Positions 26,455 through 35,634 of a stretch of 64,000 nt of DNA are shown in pieces (positions within the stretch are counted from its first letter, which is position 1; every line of letters starts with the position of its first letter). The DNA comes from JAPPHA01 sp965221575 (GTDB taxonomy: Bacteria; Pseudomonadota; Alphaproteobacteria; Rhodobacterales; Rhodobacteraceae): contig CBDCSM010000011.1 of NCBI GenBank assembly GCA_965221575.1, positions 558,001 through 622,000 of the forward strand, given 5' to 3'. Below the pieces are notes generated by a model. The model was not told the origin of the DNA, searched no databases, and saw only the letters and a list, made by a program, of their open reading frames with translations. The position numbers and the translations under genes were made by a program.

Positions 26455-27231
26455 ATGGGCTTTGAATATGTGACGGTCGAGCAGAACGGCAATGTGCTTC
26501 TGGTCACGCTGAATCGGCCCGAGGTACACAACGCGGTTCACCCGCCGATGCATCAGGAACTGGACCTGATTTGGAATGATTTTGCCCAGGATCAAAGTCT
26601 TTGGGTGGCCGTTCTCACAGGCGCAGGTGACAAATCATTTTGCGCTGGTAATGACCTGAAATTTACCGCTCGGGGTGGAAAAGGCAGCCTGCCAGCCAGT
26701 GGCTTTTCCGGACTGACCCAAAGGCTTGATCTGGAAAAACCGATTATCGCTGCTGTAAATGGTTTCGCCATGGGTGGCGGTTTCGAAACTGCGCTGTCCT
26801 GCGATGTCATTATCGCCTCTGAACAGGCCACCTTTGCGTTTCCAGAGGTCAAGGTCGGCCTTTTTGCGGCTGCCGGCGGCGTACAGCGGCTTAGCCGTTT
26901 CATTGGGCGTTTGGCCGCACAAGAGATGATGCTCACCGGCCGCAGCGTGAGCGCGGAAGAGGCGCTGACAATGGGCATTGTGAATGCCGTCGCACCCCAT
27001 GATCAATTGATGGATGTGGCGATGGCCAAGGCGCGGGAGATTGCTTCGGTCTCGCCGTCTGCGGTTAGGGCCACCAAGCGGGTGTTGAATGAAATGGCCC
27101 TGCGCGAAAATCTACCTGAAAGCCTTGCCTACAGTCTCGCAGTGGTGGCCGATCTGACAAAAACGGAAGATTTCAAGGAGGGCGTCAACGCCTTTGTTGA
27201 AAAACGAAATGCCAAATGGGTAAATCGCTGA
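26455..27231 (+). CDS. Enoyl-CoA hydratase
   Basis: 258 residues from ATG 26455. Unlike the other crotonase in this window it has both hydratase Glu positions: TFAFPEVKVGLFAAAGG and AAQEMMLTGRSVSAEEA. The oxyanion hole segments are LTGAGDKSFCAGNDLKF and NGFAMGGGFETALSCDV. It starts 11 bp after the dehydrogenase stop, so it is cotranscribed. It would hydrate trans-2-enoyl-CoA to the 3-hydroxyacyl-CoA that the preceding gene oxidises. A PanB-like protein follows after about 160 bp. Confidence 0.94.
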   Translation: MGFEYVTVEQNGNVLLVTLNRPEVHNAVHPPMHQELDLIWNDFAQDQSLWVAVLTGAGDKSFCAGNDLKFTARGGKGSLPASGFSGLTQRLDLEKPIIAAVNGFAMGGGFETALSCDVIIASEQATFAFPEVKVGLFAAAGGVQRLSRFIGRLAAQEMMLTGRSVSAEEALTMGIVNAVAPHDQLMDVAMAKAREIASVSPSAVRATKRVLNEMALRENLPESLAYSLAVVADLTKTEDFKEGVNAFVEKRNAKWVNR

Positions 27232-27391
27232 GGACAGGCACTATGAATAACTTGTTGATCCGAAGGGAAAAGTGGCCCTGCCGCCCGTCACATGCAAAGG
27301 CACGGGATTGGCGATGGCAACTTGGTAGCTCGGTTGTGACGTCCGGCCGTCGACCCGACTCAATGTGCGGAACAATCTGGAGGCAACCGCA

Positions 27392-28219
27392 GTGAGAACG
27401 CTCTACACTTGGGCCGGCACACAACCGAGCCGGCGGAATCTCACGGTCGCCGATCTCAAGAACGGCAAGGGTAAGAAGAAATTCACCCAAGTCACCACGA
27501 ACACCGCCGACGAGGCCGCAGCCGCGGCAGCCGCAGGCGTCGACTTGATGATCTGCAACTCCAGGAACATCGCCGCCGTCCGTGAGGGCAATGACACCCT
27601 GTTTCTCACAGCCGCCATCTCGCTGCCGCATTTTTCGACCGCTGATGATGTGCTCCGCGAGGCGTTTCACGCCATGGAACTCGGCGCGGACGCGGTGATG
27701 ACCCAACGCAGCCTTGAGATCGTCGCCATGCTCGCGCGGGAGGATATACCGGTGATGGGGCATCTAGGACTGGTTCCGCGCAAGAGCACTTGGGTCGGCG
27801 GATTACGGGCGGTTGGCAAGACCGCAGATGAGGCGTTTCGGCTCTATGAACGATTTCGCAGATTGGAGGACGCCGGCGCGTGCCTAGTGGAAGCCGAGGT
27901 CATTCCAGGCCGGGTGATGGCTGAGATCTCGGCGCGTTCCGGACTGATCACGGTCTCGTTGGGTTCCGGCCGGGATGCGGACGTGATGTATCTCTTCATG
28001 GAGGATATCTGCGGTGAGAAGGACAGGTCACCCCGCCATGCGCGCGCCTTCGGCAATCTCGCCAGATTGCATGAACAAATCCGCGAGGAGCGCGTCGCCG
28101 CCGTGACCGCGTTCCGTAAGGCCGTCAAAGCCGGAGATTTTCCCGGCGAGGCGGAAACGGCCAAGATCGATGACGACGAGCTGATTGGGTTTCTGGACCG
28201 ACTGGATTCGCCCTTTTGA
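27392..28219 (+). CDS. PanB-like (ketopantoate hydroxymethyltransferase family) protein, divergent
   Basis: 275 residues if the GTG at 27392 is used (VRTLYTWAGTQ); GGAGG lies 8-12 nt before it, better than the longer frame from 27365. PanB-family signs are MGHLGLVPRKSTWVGGLRAVGKT, cut as MGHLGLVPRKS and GGLRAVGKT, then EDAGACLVEAEVIPGRVMAEI. PanB makes ketopantoate from ketoisovalerate and methylene-tetrahydrofolate with Mg held by Asp/Glu. The usual GDSLG is LMICNSRN here, and the ADLPF and KIEGG segments are also not conserved, so the metal site looks lost or rebuilt. Its place after a beta-oxidation operon, with no panC nearby, argues for another aldolase-like role. Confidence 0.75.
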   Translation: MRTLYTWAGTQPSRRNLTVADLKNGKGKKKFTQVTTNTADEAAAAAAAGVDLMICNSRNIAAVREGNDTLFLTAAISLPHFSTADDVLREAFHAMELGADAVMTQRSLEIVAMLAREDIPVMGHLGLVPRKSTWVGGLRAVGKTADEAFRLYERFRRLEDAGACLVEAEVIPGRVMAEISARSGLITVSLGSGRDADVMYLFMEDICGEKDRSPRHARAFGNLARLHEQIREERVAAVTAFRKAVKAGDFPGEAETAKIDDDELIGFLDRLDSPF

Positions 28220-28409
28220 AGACTTCCCGTGGGACCTTGCCCATGCGACCGAGGCCGCAAGCTGGCTCTACGCGCGTTTGATCCTCCGCATACCCGAAGT
28301 CCGGCAGAACATGCTCCATCAGGGCCAGCGTGGCCCAAGGCGGTTAACGGAGGTCGTCGAGGCTGTCCCTTGGTCTACCGAGTCATGATAAATGGTGGAA
28401 GACCACAGG

Positions 28410-28850
28410 TCATCTGATTGCCCTCAACACGTGTCTCTTGCCGGCCTCGAAGCCGGTTTCATAACCGGTTTCACTGCCGATTTCGTGCCCGATCACGGCG
28501 CTGGTCAGGCGGTTGTAGCCTGTCCACATGATCTGGTTGTCGGGATCCGGGTCATGCTTGCGGTCGCGGTATCCGCCCAGGTGCGCCACCAGGGCGACCG
28601 CGTCGCCGAGGCGCTGCGGTGCGGCCATGCCATGTTTTCGTGCATAGTCACCGAGGAAGTTCAGTTCCGCATCGGTGAACATCAGGTCGGGATCACAATC
28701 GGGCACCTGGCGTCCGAGCAGGGTCATCAGCATGATGCGCCATGCGATCACCGCATTGATGGCGATGGCCGCTGCGGCCGGTCTGCGGTGCGGAACAGCA
28801 GGTGCTCGACGCGGCAACCGGATTTCAGGACGCGGAAGAAATCCCTTTAC
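28410..28850 (-). pseudogene. IS4-family (IS50/Tn5-like) transposase, C-terminal fragment
   Basis: The minus strand has FFRVLKSGCRVEHLLFRTAD, then after a frame change IAINAVIAWRIMLMTLLGRQ and DLMFTDAELNFLGDYARKHG, ending near YRDRKHDPDPDNQIMWTGYN. These match the C-terminal domain of Tn5-type transposases, including the region after the catalytic Glu. The N-terminal three quarters are missing and one frameshift is present. It lies back to back with two further IS fragments. Confidence 0.75.
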
Positions 28851-28902
28851 GGATGCTGTCTTTTCGGGAATTTCCCCGAAACTGGTCTTTATCCGGAGAC
28901 AA

Positions 28903-29140
28903 AAGCATCCCTATGATGGTCAGAAAGTCAAAATCTTGATGCGTCGCTACCATGCGGCAGGCGGATTGCATCTGCGCGTGGAGATGCCGGACGGAACCCG
29001 GTTCCAGATTCCGGCGACCTGGACAACGCTGGTTCCAGTTGATCCCGACTTCGTGCCGTTGCGCGGACGGTTGCGTGACATGTTCGCCCTGGCTGACCTG
29101 GTGGAAACGTTGGAGGATCGTCTTGGGATCACGGGAAGAG
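28903..29140 (+). pseudogene. DUF5372-like IS accessory protein fragment
   Basis: A plus-strand frame reads HPYDGQKVKILMRRYHAAGG, VEMPDGTRFQIPATWT, VPLRGRLRDMFALADLVETL. This resembles the small proteins of about 90 residues that accompany some transposase or recombinase genes (I place it with DUF5372, from memory). Homology ends near LEDRLG and the frame then runs into the next IS piece. No start codon with a ribosome site is visible. Confidence 0.5.
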
Positions 29141-29575
29141 ACGGAGGTGACCTTGCTGGCGCTGCTGGAGTGGCAAGACCGGACCGAGCGGTGGATGAGG
29201 TTTCCGGAGGCCGCCCAGGCGCGGTTTCCCGGCCTCCGTGCGGTGAGCTTCGACCGCGGCTTTCACAGCCCCGACAACCGTGTGCGTCTTGACGCGCTGC
29301 TCGATCACAACGTGCTGCCGAAGACGGGCTATCTCAACAAGGCCGACCGGGAGCGAGAACGAGGCGATGCGTTCGTCGCGCTGCGCCGTCAGCATCCGGC
29401 GGTTGAAGCGGCGATCGACAACCTCAAGCACCGCGGCCTTGACCGGGTACTGGCCTACGGGGCGGAGGGCTTTGCCCGCATGGTGGCTCTTTCGGTGGTC
29501 GCCCTCTACATCCGCCGCATCGGACTTCTGCTGCGTCGGAAGGCACGACGACGACGCGCCGCCTGACGGCACCTT
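29123..29575 (+). pseudogene. ISNCY-like transposase, C-terminal fragment
   Basis: In another plus frame the sequence reads VSFDRGFHSPDNRVRLDALL, KTGYLNKADRERERGDAFV, RRQHPAVEAAIDNLKHRGLD (with the DDE Glu in VEAAI), and YGAEGFARMVALSVVALYIR. The GFHSPDN and ExxI/LKHRGLD patterns fit DDE transposases of the unclassified ISNCY type. Only about 120 C-terminal residues remain. The stretch before it (REETEVTLLALLEWQDR) is not recognised, so this is a mosaic junction. Confidence 0.6.
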
Positions 29576-29792
29576 CAAGACACCGGTTCATTCGTGACCC
29601 GCCCGGAGCGGGAACGGCCACCTCTAAGCTGTTGCCGGCGCGGGTCGCGGAATTCGGCCCTGACGGCAGGAAACCTGGCTTTCGAGACGCGCGAACTTCC
29701 CGAAGCGAGGCGAATTTCCGCTGTGCGGCATCCAGATCTATTGAAAGCCGTCGTCCGCCATCGACAAAAAAGGGGGGTCTGGCAGACACGAC

Positions 29793-30615
29793 CTAGGCAT
29801 TGGACTTCATCATTGACTGGTCAGCGATCTTCCGGAGCAGGAAATGGCTGATGGCCAGACGCACGGCGGACAGGAAGTTGCGGGCGGTCTTGTCATATCG
29901 CGTGGCGACCCAGCGGAACTCTTTGATTCGTCCGAAAAAACGCTCGACAAGGTTGCCCGTCTTGTGAGTCTCGCGGTCAAGTGACCGTGGTGACTTCCGG
30001 TTGGACTTCGTCGGAATGACCGCGGTTGCTCCCGCCGTCTCGATCAGGTCGAGAATGGCATCGGTGTCGTAGGCCTTGTCGCCGATCACGGTTTCGTCTT
30101 TCCCGAAGTCGGCAAGAAGCGCCTCGGCCTGCGTGCAGTCGTGCGCCTGACCCGGGGTCAGAAACACGGTCTTCACCATCGCATTGCCATCAATGCCGAG
30201 ATGGACTTTCGTCGTCCGGCCGCCGCGGCTCGACCCGATCTGAGGAGGCTCTCCGTCCCGAGGCGCTCCGGCACCGTGCCTGTGAACGCGTACGGACGAG
30301 GAATCCACCATACGCAAGCGAACCGGCCGAGCCGTCGGCGCTCCCGTCATCATCGCCCGTAAGCCTTTGAAGTTCCCCCATAATCGACGCCCAGATGCCG
30401 TTCTTGCTCCACCGGTTGTAGCGGTTGTAACAGGTCGTGTACGGGCCGTAACGCTCCGGGAGGTCACGCCACGGCGTCCCGTTGCGCAGCACAAAGAAGA
30501 TACCATTCATCACCCTTCGGTCATGCACCCTTTCCGGGCCCTGGTGCTTGTGGGGAAGGACCGAGTGAAGAATTTCCCACTCCGTGTCGCTCATGTCGTG
30601 CCGGTCACCACTCAT
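29793..30615 (-). mobile_element. IS5-family (IS427-type) insertion sequence, two-frame transposase
   Basis: OrfA (30615-30190) starts MSGDRHDMSDTEWEILHSVL and has RVMNGIFFVLRNGTPWRDLP, the IS5 N-terminal domain. OrfB (open 30506-29793) continues in another frame with the DDE motifs: LRMVDSSSVRVHRHG (D), DETVIGDKAYDTDAI (D) and GNLVERFFGRIKEF (E). IS427-group elements use a ribosomal frameshift between two such overlapping frames, so the arrangement may be natural and not damage. I could not find convincing terminal inverted repeats at either side, so the limits given are those of the coding part. It is the most complete IS in the 28-31 kb block. Confidence 0.85.
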
Positions 30616-30839
30616 GCTTCAAACTCCATGTGGATTGTTTTCGGTAAGAATGACAGATGACACCAAAAAGATCAATTATTTGAGTACAAACCCTAGGAAA
30701 TTCGATGCAAATGGCTAGGATCAAGAAGATTTCGATGCGCTTGGCCACAGCATGGCGAAACAGCAGCGCCACGAGTTCAATTCAAAAAACCTCTGGCCGA
30801 CCGACCTCAGAGCGGCCCGTGCAACAAAAGGACGAAACC

Positions 30840-32042
30840 ATGCGTGACGCCATTATCGTTTCCACCGCCCGAACCCCCATAGGCAAAGCCTATCGTGGGG
30901 CGTTCAATGATACTCAGGCGCAGAATCTGATTGGCCATGCAGTCTCAAATGCGGTGTCGCGTGCCGGTCTTGAGGGGGCTGAGGTTCAGGACTGCGTCAT
31001 CGGGGCGGCCCTCCAGCAGGGGTCGAGCGGCTTCAATATTGCCCGACAGGCGGTGATCCGTGCCGGTTTGCCCGTGACTGTTGCCGGCATGTCAGTGGAT
31101 CGGCAATGCGCCAGCGGGATGATGGCGATTGCCGTCGCCGCCAAACAGGTGCTGCATGATGGCATCAACATCGCCGTAGGTGGTGGGGTCGAAAGCGTCA
31201 GTCTGGTTCAGACTGACAAGATGAACGTATACCGCGCCGCCGACCCGTGGATCGAAGAACACAAACCGGCCCTTTATATGTCGATGCTCGAGACCGCTGA
31301 AATCGTCGCCGACCGTTATGGCGTCAACCGCGGGGCACAGGACGAATACGCGCTGCAATCTCAGCAGCGCACTGCCGCCGGACAACGGGCCGGGAACTTT
31401 GATGACGAGATCGTTCCGATAACTACCGTGATGAAAGTGGCGAACAAGGAGACGGGAGAAGTCAGCGACCAAGAGGTGACGCTGGATAAGGACGAGGGCA
31501 ACCGGCCCTCGACCACGCTCGGGGGTCTGAGTGGCCTACAGCCGGTGCAAAAAGGCGGTCAGGTCGTCGCTGAGGGGCGCTTTGTCACAGCCGGCAATGC
31601 CAGCCAGCTCTCCGATGGTGCCTCGGCGAGCGTGGTGATGGAGGCCCGCGAAGCCGAGCGCCGCGGCCTGCAGCCACTGGGCCGCTATGTCGGCATGACG
31701 GCGTCGGGCTGCGAGCCCGACGAAATGGGCATCGGGCCGGTCTCTGCGGTGCAAAAACTGCTGGAGCTGAACGGGTTGAAGATGGACGATATCGGCTTGT
31801 GGGAATTGAACGAGGCCTTCGCCGTGCAGGTGCTTTACTGCCGCGATAAACTGGGCATTCCAAATGAATTGCTGAACGTAAATGGAGGCGCGATTTCCAT
31901 CGGCCACCCATATGGCATGTCTGGCGCGCGCATGGTCGGACACGCCTTGATCGAGGGCAAGCGGCGCGGAGCAAGATATGTGGTTAGCACAATGTGCATG
32001 GGCGGCGGCATGGGTGCGGCCGGCCTGTTCGAGGTGTTGTAA
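30840..32042 (+). CDS. Acetyl-CoA acetyltransferase / 3-ketoacyl-CoA thiolase
   Basis: 400 residues from ATG 30840 (MRDAIIVSTARTPIGKAYRG), with AGGACGAAACC before it; the longer frame from 30705 lacks family likeness. The nucleophile is in VDRQCASGMMAIAVA, the His in NGGAISIGHPYGMSGARM, and the second Cys in VVSTMCMGGGMGAAGLFE. It cleaves a 3-ketoacyl-CoA to acetyl-CoA and a shortened acyl-CoA, or condenses acetyl-CoA. It would complete beta-oxidation with the ligase-dehydrogenase-crotonase operon about 4 kb upstream; an IS cluster now separates them. This is the only intact thiolase in the window. Confidence 0.95.
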   Translation: MRDAIIVSTARTPIGKAYRGAFNDTQAQNLIGHAVSNAVSRAGLEGAEVQDCVIGAALQQGSSGFNIARQAVIRAGLPVTVAGMSVDRQCASGMMAIAVAAKQVLHDGINIAVGGGVESVSLVQTDKMNVYRAADPWIEEHKPALYMSMLETAEIVADRYGVNRGAQDEYALQSQQRTAAGQRAGNFDDEIVPITTVMKVANKETGEVSDQEVTLDKDEGNRPSTTLGGLSGLQPVQKGGQVVAEGRFVTAGNASQLSDGASASVVMEAREAERRGLQPLGRYVGMTASGCEPDEMGIGPVSAVQKLLELNGLKMDDIGLWELNEAFAVQVLYCRDKLGIPNELLNVNGGAISIGHPYGMSGARMVGHALIEGKRRGARYVVSTMCMGGGMGAAGLFEVL

Positions 32043-32096
32043 TGATCGGTTATTTCCTTCCCGGATCACTGAACGGCTGCGTCCGGCGGCGGTCTA

Positions 32097-33098
32097 TCAG
32101 TCCACTGTGAGTACCACATTTCCCAACACGCGCCGCTGTTGAAGAAGCTCCAAGGCCTTGGCGGCATCCTGCAGGGGAAAAGACCGAGTGATACGCGGCT
32201 TTACCTTGCCAATGGCATACATATCGAAAAGTTCCGCCAGATAGTCACTATGCTGTGTGGGATCGCGCCTCGTGAAAGGGCCCCAGTACACGCCGACGAT
32301 CTGGCAGCTCCTCAGCAACGTCAGATTAAGGGGGATTTTTGGAATGCCTGCGGCAAATCCAACCACCAGAAACCGACCATTCCACGCCATGGCGCGTATG
32401 CAGGGTTCAGCATACTCGCCGCCAACTGCATCATATGCCACATCAACCCCGTTCCGCCCGGCAATCTCCATGATCTTGCCGGATAAGGCTTTTTGCGCAT
32501 CGCGGTCCATTTCACGCTGGTAGATGATCGTTTCATCGGCACCCGTATTGCGGCAGAATTCCGCCTTTTCCCCTGAAGATACGGCTGCAATCACGCGCGC
32601 ACCAAATGCTTTACCAACATCAACTGCAGCGGTGCCAACACCTCCAGCCGCACCTAATACCAGCAACGTGTCTCCGGACTTGAGCGCAGCGCGGCCACAC
32701 AATGCGTAATGCGATGTTCCATAGGTAAAGACAAAACATGCAGCGTCTTCAAACGGCATGACATCGGGGATTTTAACGGCACTAGACGACTCGACGATAA
32801 TGTGGGTTACGAAGCCGCCGTGCCCTGCTGGCAATGCCCAAACACGATCGCCAACTTCAAAATCGTCCACGCCTTGGCCGACAGCCTCGACAATACCCGC
32901 AACTTCTGATCCAGGTGCGAAAGGGCGAGGAGGTTTGTGCTGATACAAGTCTTGAATGATCAATAAGTCTGGGAAATTCACTCCCGCAGCTTTGACAGCG
33001 ATGCGGATTTCACCGGCCTGGGGCTCCGGGATCGGCATTTCGGTCAAAACCAGTGTCTCTGGCCCCCCCGGGGCATTGCTCAACATTGCTTTCATCAT
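32097..33098 (-). CDS. NADPH:quinone oxidoreductase family protein (zinc-free MDR)
   Basis: 333 residues. The start MMKAMLSNAPGGPETL is typical, with either of two adjacent ATGs possible after GGGGTAGG. The GroES-like domain has APGSEVAGIVEAVG and VGDRVWALPAG. The NADPH-binding motif is LLVLGAAGGVGTAAVDVGKA, and YHQ/Tyr-type residues follow. Zinc-ligand Cys are absent, as in quinone reductases and enoyl reductases of this class. It lies 78 bp after an SDR on the same strand, so the two are probably cotranscribed, and it is convergent with the thiolase. It could be an enoyl-CoA reductase or quinone reductase. Confidence 0.92.
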   Translation of the reverse strand: MMKAMLSNAPGGPETLVLTEMPIPEPQAGEIRIAVKAAGVNFPDLLIIQDLYQHKPPRPFAPGSEVAGIVEAVGQGVDDFEVGDRVWALPAGHGGFVTHIIVESSSAVKIPDVMPFEDAACFVFTYGTSHYALCGRAALKSGDTLLVLGAAGGVGTAAVDVGKAFGARVIAAVSSGEKAEFCRNTGADETIIYQREMDRDAQKALSGKIMEIAGRNGVDVAYDAVGGEYAEPCIRAMAWNGRFLVVGFAAGIPKIPLNLTLLRSCQIVGVYWGPFTRRDPTQHSDYLAELFDMYAIGKVKPRITRSFPLQDAAKALELLQQRRVLGNVVLTVD

Positions 33099-33176
33099 GG
33101 GCCTACCCCTTTTTTGGCCGCGTCAACTTTCGCGAATGGCTGTATGAAGAATGCCCTCTTGGCATGCGCAAGGGGA

Positions 33177-33959
33177 TCACCGGCCTAGGAGGTATCCACC
33201 GTCCACCACCAAAAACTCCCCTGCGGTCTGAGTTGCATCGATTGCCAGATAAACGATCGCCTTGGCAACGTCTTCCGGGCTGACCACACTCCCCAGTGCC
33301 ACAGTCTCTTTGTATTCAGTTTTCATGGCTTCAAATTCTGCTTCAGTATGTCCGGCGAGAAACCATTCGGTATCAAGTAGTCCTGGAAGCACCGCATTTA
33401 CCCGGATTTCCGGCGCCATCAGCCGGGCGAGTGCCATCGTCATTGCATTGAGCGCACCCTTGGAAGCGATATAAGCCAAAGAACTACCACCACCAACTTT
33501 CGCTCCTAACGATGACACGTTGACAATAGATCCCCGACCGCTTTTTCGCAAATAGGGCACTGCTGCGCGGGCAAGTTGGAAGGGTCCCAATACATTGACA
33601 TCGAAGATGCGATGAAAATCTTCAGAATTCTGGGCGGCAAAATCGCTCAGATCTGTAAATTGTGTATATGCCGCACTGCAAATCAAGGAGTCCATTTGCC
33701 CCCATTTTTTCAATACGGCGTCGACCAAATTGCGGCAATCAGAATCCTTGGACACATCACCCGCTACCAACATCGAATCGCCAGCCAACGATGTGCACTC
33801 TGCAGCGACCACCTTTGCTGCTTCTTCGCGGCTTCGGTAATTGACTGCTACCCTTATTCCTCGCGATGCCAAATGGCGTGCAGTTGCTGCACCCACACCA
33901 GAAGCACCACCTGTTACTAGCGCGACCGGCTTTTCCACTTGCGTCATTTGAGCTTTCAA
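33177..33959 (-). CDS. SDR family oxidoreductase
   Basis: 260 residues, with ATG 33959 or the in-frame ATG 33947 as start. Cofactor motif ALVTGGASGVGAATARHLAS, VNYRSREEAAKV (Arg-rich site favouring NADP), CSAAYTQFTDL in place of NNAG, IVNVSSLGAKVGGG with Ser, and LAYIASKGALNAMT (YxxxK). The end FLVVDGGYLLGR is normal. It is the first gene of a pair with the quinone-oxidoreductase homologue downstream. The upstream side is gene-free. Likely a ketoacyl- or alcohol dehydrogenase; the substrate is unknown. Confidence 0.92.
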   Translation of the reverse strand: MKAQMTQVEKPVALVTGGASGVGAATARHLASRGIRVAVNYRSREEAAKVVAAECTSLAGDSMLVAGDVSKDSDCRNLVDAVLKKWGQMDSLICSAAYTQFTDLSDFAAQNSEDFHRIFDVNVLGPFQLARAAVPYLRKSGRGSIVNVSSLGAKVGGGSSLAYIASKGALNAMTMALARLMAPEIRVNAVLPGLLDTEWFLAGHTEAEFEAMKTEYKETVALGSVVSPEDVAKAIVYLAIDATQTAGEFLVVDGGYLLGR

Positions 33960-34764
33960 TCTGGATTTTATTGCAAGCAGTATACTGGTACAGTGGAGCG
34001 TGAGCTACTCCCAATTTGCTGGAGGGTGTATCCCAGATTTGTTGCAACGAGGAGACAGTTGGCTAATTCTGCCTGTCGAGGACAGGCTGACAATCTGATT
34101 TCATGGTGCAACAATGGCACCTGCGCGTCCGAGAAGCGTAACCATCAACCAATTTGGGTTACACCCTTTGCTGGACCGATTTGGCAACCATCCGATTTGG
34201 CAACCATCCAAGGTGCAGGTCGTGCCTGGCGGACAGTTCGCTTCTGATCGTAGCAATTCCTGTAAACTGCGAAGGGCGTCCTTCCGCGAAGAGCGAAATA
34301 AGGCCGGTGTCGATCGTGCAATGTAGTCACTGTCGATGCCGGCTTGCGCCTCGCGCCCGCCGCTCCGTGCACGCAGATGGATGCACTCAGGGCGCGTCAC
34401 GAAACAACCGCCTCAAATCGCGATCAGATGGCTTCCGTGTTGGCCATCGTGTTCAATGCAATCGCTTCCCTAACAATCAGACGGTATCCGGTACCGTTCC
34501 GAACCCCCGTCGCCACATCGGGATGAATCGTGCCGTTGCGTGTCCAAGGCAACCGAAGAACCGGACCCTGACCGTGGCGGCGTGCGGCGGGTCCGAAAAT
34601 GACAGGTGGTGTGCGGTCGGGAGTCGGCCGCGGGAACCCGTGGATACTCCAGATTCCTTCGCCCGTAGCCGCCCTCGTGGCGGTGACGCATGGCTGCTGG
34701 TAAGTCCGGACCCGGAATCACCCAGGGAACGAACTGGGACGGAACGATCGATGACGGCCCGGAA
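33960..34764. other. Gene-free stretch with a short tandem repeat
   Basis: No frame here has recognisable content, although several overlapping ones are open. It holds two copies of a 16-base unit (see separate entry). It is probably decayed or mobile-element-derived sequence between the SDR promoter and the DruA-Rpn gene end. Confidence 0.4.
34176..34207. repeat. 16-bp tandem duplication
   Basis: CCGATTTGGCAACCAT occurs twice in direct succession (34176-34191 and 34192-34207), followed by CC that would begin a third copy. A related ACCAATTTGGG lies about 25 bp before. It may be a replication slip or a target duplication. Confidence 0.85.
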
Positions 34765-35634
34765 TCAATGCCTGGTGCGTTCTCCGAGCACCCCATCGAT
34801 GTCCCGTGCGCTCAGCAGGGCCTCGAGCCAGGAATCAAGCTGTTCGGGCGGGGCGTTGCGAACCTGTTCAGCCTGCGCAGAAGTCAGTTCACCAAACTTC
34901 AGCCGTGCCAGGTGCAGAAACGTGTCGGCTTTGCCTTCGACGATCCCTGCGGCCTTGCCCTCGATCCTGCCCTGCTCCATCCAGATCTGTGCGGCGGTTC
35001 CCATGACTTCCTCCACCTTTGCCGGCACCACCAGAAAGCGACTGTTCGACACCGCAAGGTGCAGCCTTCGCTCACGGTCGGTTCCGCTCCACCCGATCCA
35101 CTCGTCCCGGGCCGGCAGCATCCGTGCCGCCGCCTCGAACAGCAGAACCGCGAGAGGGCGTCCGTGGCGGTTTCGGACGAACCAGCGGATGGACGCCCCG
35201 AAGGGCCGCGGGCATCCGAGGTAGTGGTATCGATCCAAAAGCGCGTTCCACAGGGCGACATCCTCGGGCGATTCCGCCTCCTCGAGCACCAGGGGCTCCA
35301 GGGCCTCGAGACCGCAGGCGATCTCGGGCTGCGGGTCGGATGCCCGCACATGGACGATCGGCTTGGGTGCCGACTTCGCCGCCGTGTTGCGCTTCTCCGG
35401 CAGGGTCAGGATCCCGCATTCCTCGAGGTGTTCGAGAAACCGCAGGCCGGCAGAAACCCGGTATTCGCCTTTCGGCGTGGTCCAGTTCAGGTTCTCGCAG
35501 ATGGTCTTCGACAGTTCGTTGCGGCTGTCGTTCGGCAGCAACGCAACCATTTCCTGGATGTCGGCGATCTGGCGTCGTGTGAAACGCCGGCCCAGAAAGG
35601 TGGTGGACTTGAGAGCCTCGATCCGCGGATCCAT
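34765..35634 (-). CDS. DruA-like (DUF4338) protein fused to an Rpn-type C-terminal tail
   Basis: 289 residues. Residues ~14-80 (FTRRQIADIQEMVALL, LSKTICENLNWTTPKGEYR) and ~120-210 (LLDRYHYLGCPRPFGASIRW, RDEWIGWSGTDRERRL, AVSNSRFLVVP) are the DUF4338 domain known from Druantia DruA and related transposase-linked proteins. Immediately after NSRFLVVP the sequence switches to the C-terminal part of Rpn-family nucleases: an EGKAAGIVEGKAD helix, LHLARLKFGELTSAQ, and LDSWLEALLSARDIDGVLG. The usual rest of DUF4338 proteins is missing. The join is in frame, so a chimeric protein could be made. Whether it has defence, nuclease or no function is unknown. A separate Rpn gene lies 2.4 kb away. Confidence 0.7.
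   Translation of the reverse strand: MDPRIEALKSTTFLGRRFTRRQIADIQEMVALLPNDSRNELSKTICENLNWTTPKGEYRVSAGLRFLEHLEECGILTLPEKRNTAAKSAPKPIVHVRASDPQPEIACGLEALEPLVLEEAESPEDVALWNALLDRYHYLGCPRPFGASIRWFVRNRHGRPLAVLLFEAAARMLPARDEWIGWSGTDRERRLHLAVSNSRFLVVPAKVEEVMGTAAQIWMEQGRIEGKAAGIVEGKADTFLHLARLKFGELTSAQAEQVRNAPPEQLDSWLEALLSARDIDGVLGERTRH

Noticed and set aside
28410..30615. CRISPR-like or defence island
   Set aside because: No regularly spaced repeats; all content is explained by transposase fragments.
34765..35634. Complete Druantia anti-phage system
   Set aside because: Only a DUF4338 domain is present, in a chimera; no DruB-E homologues or large helicase are nearby.
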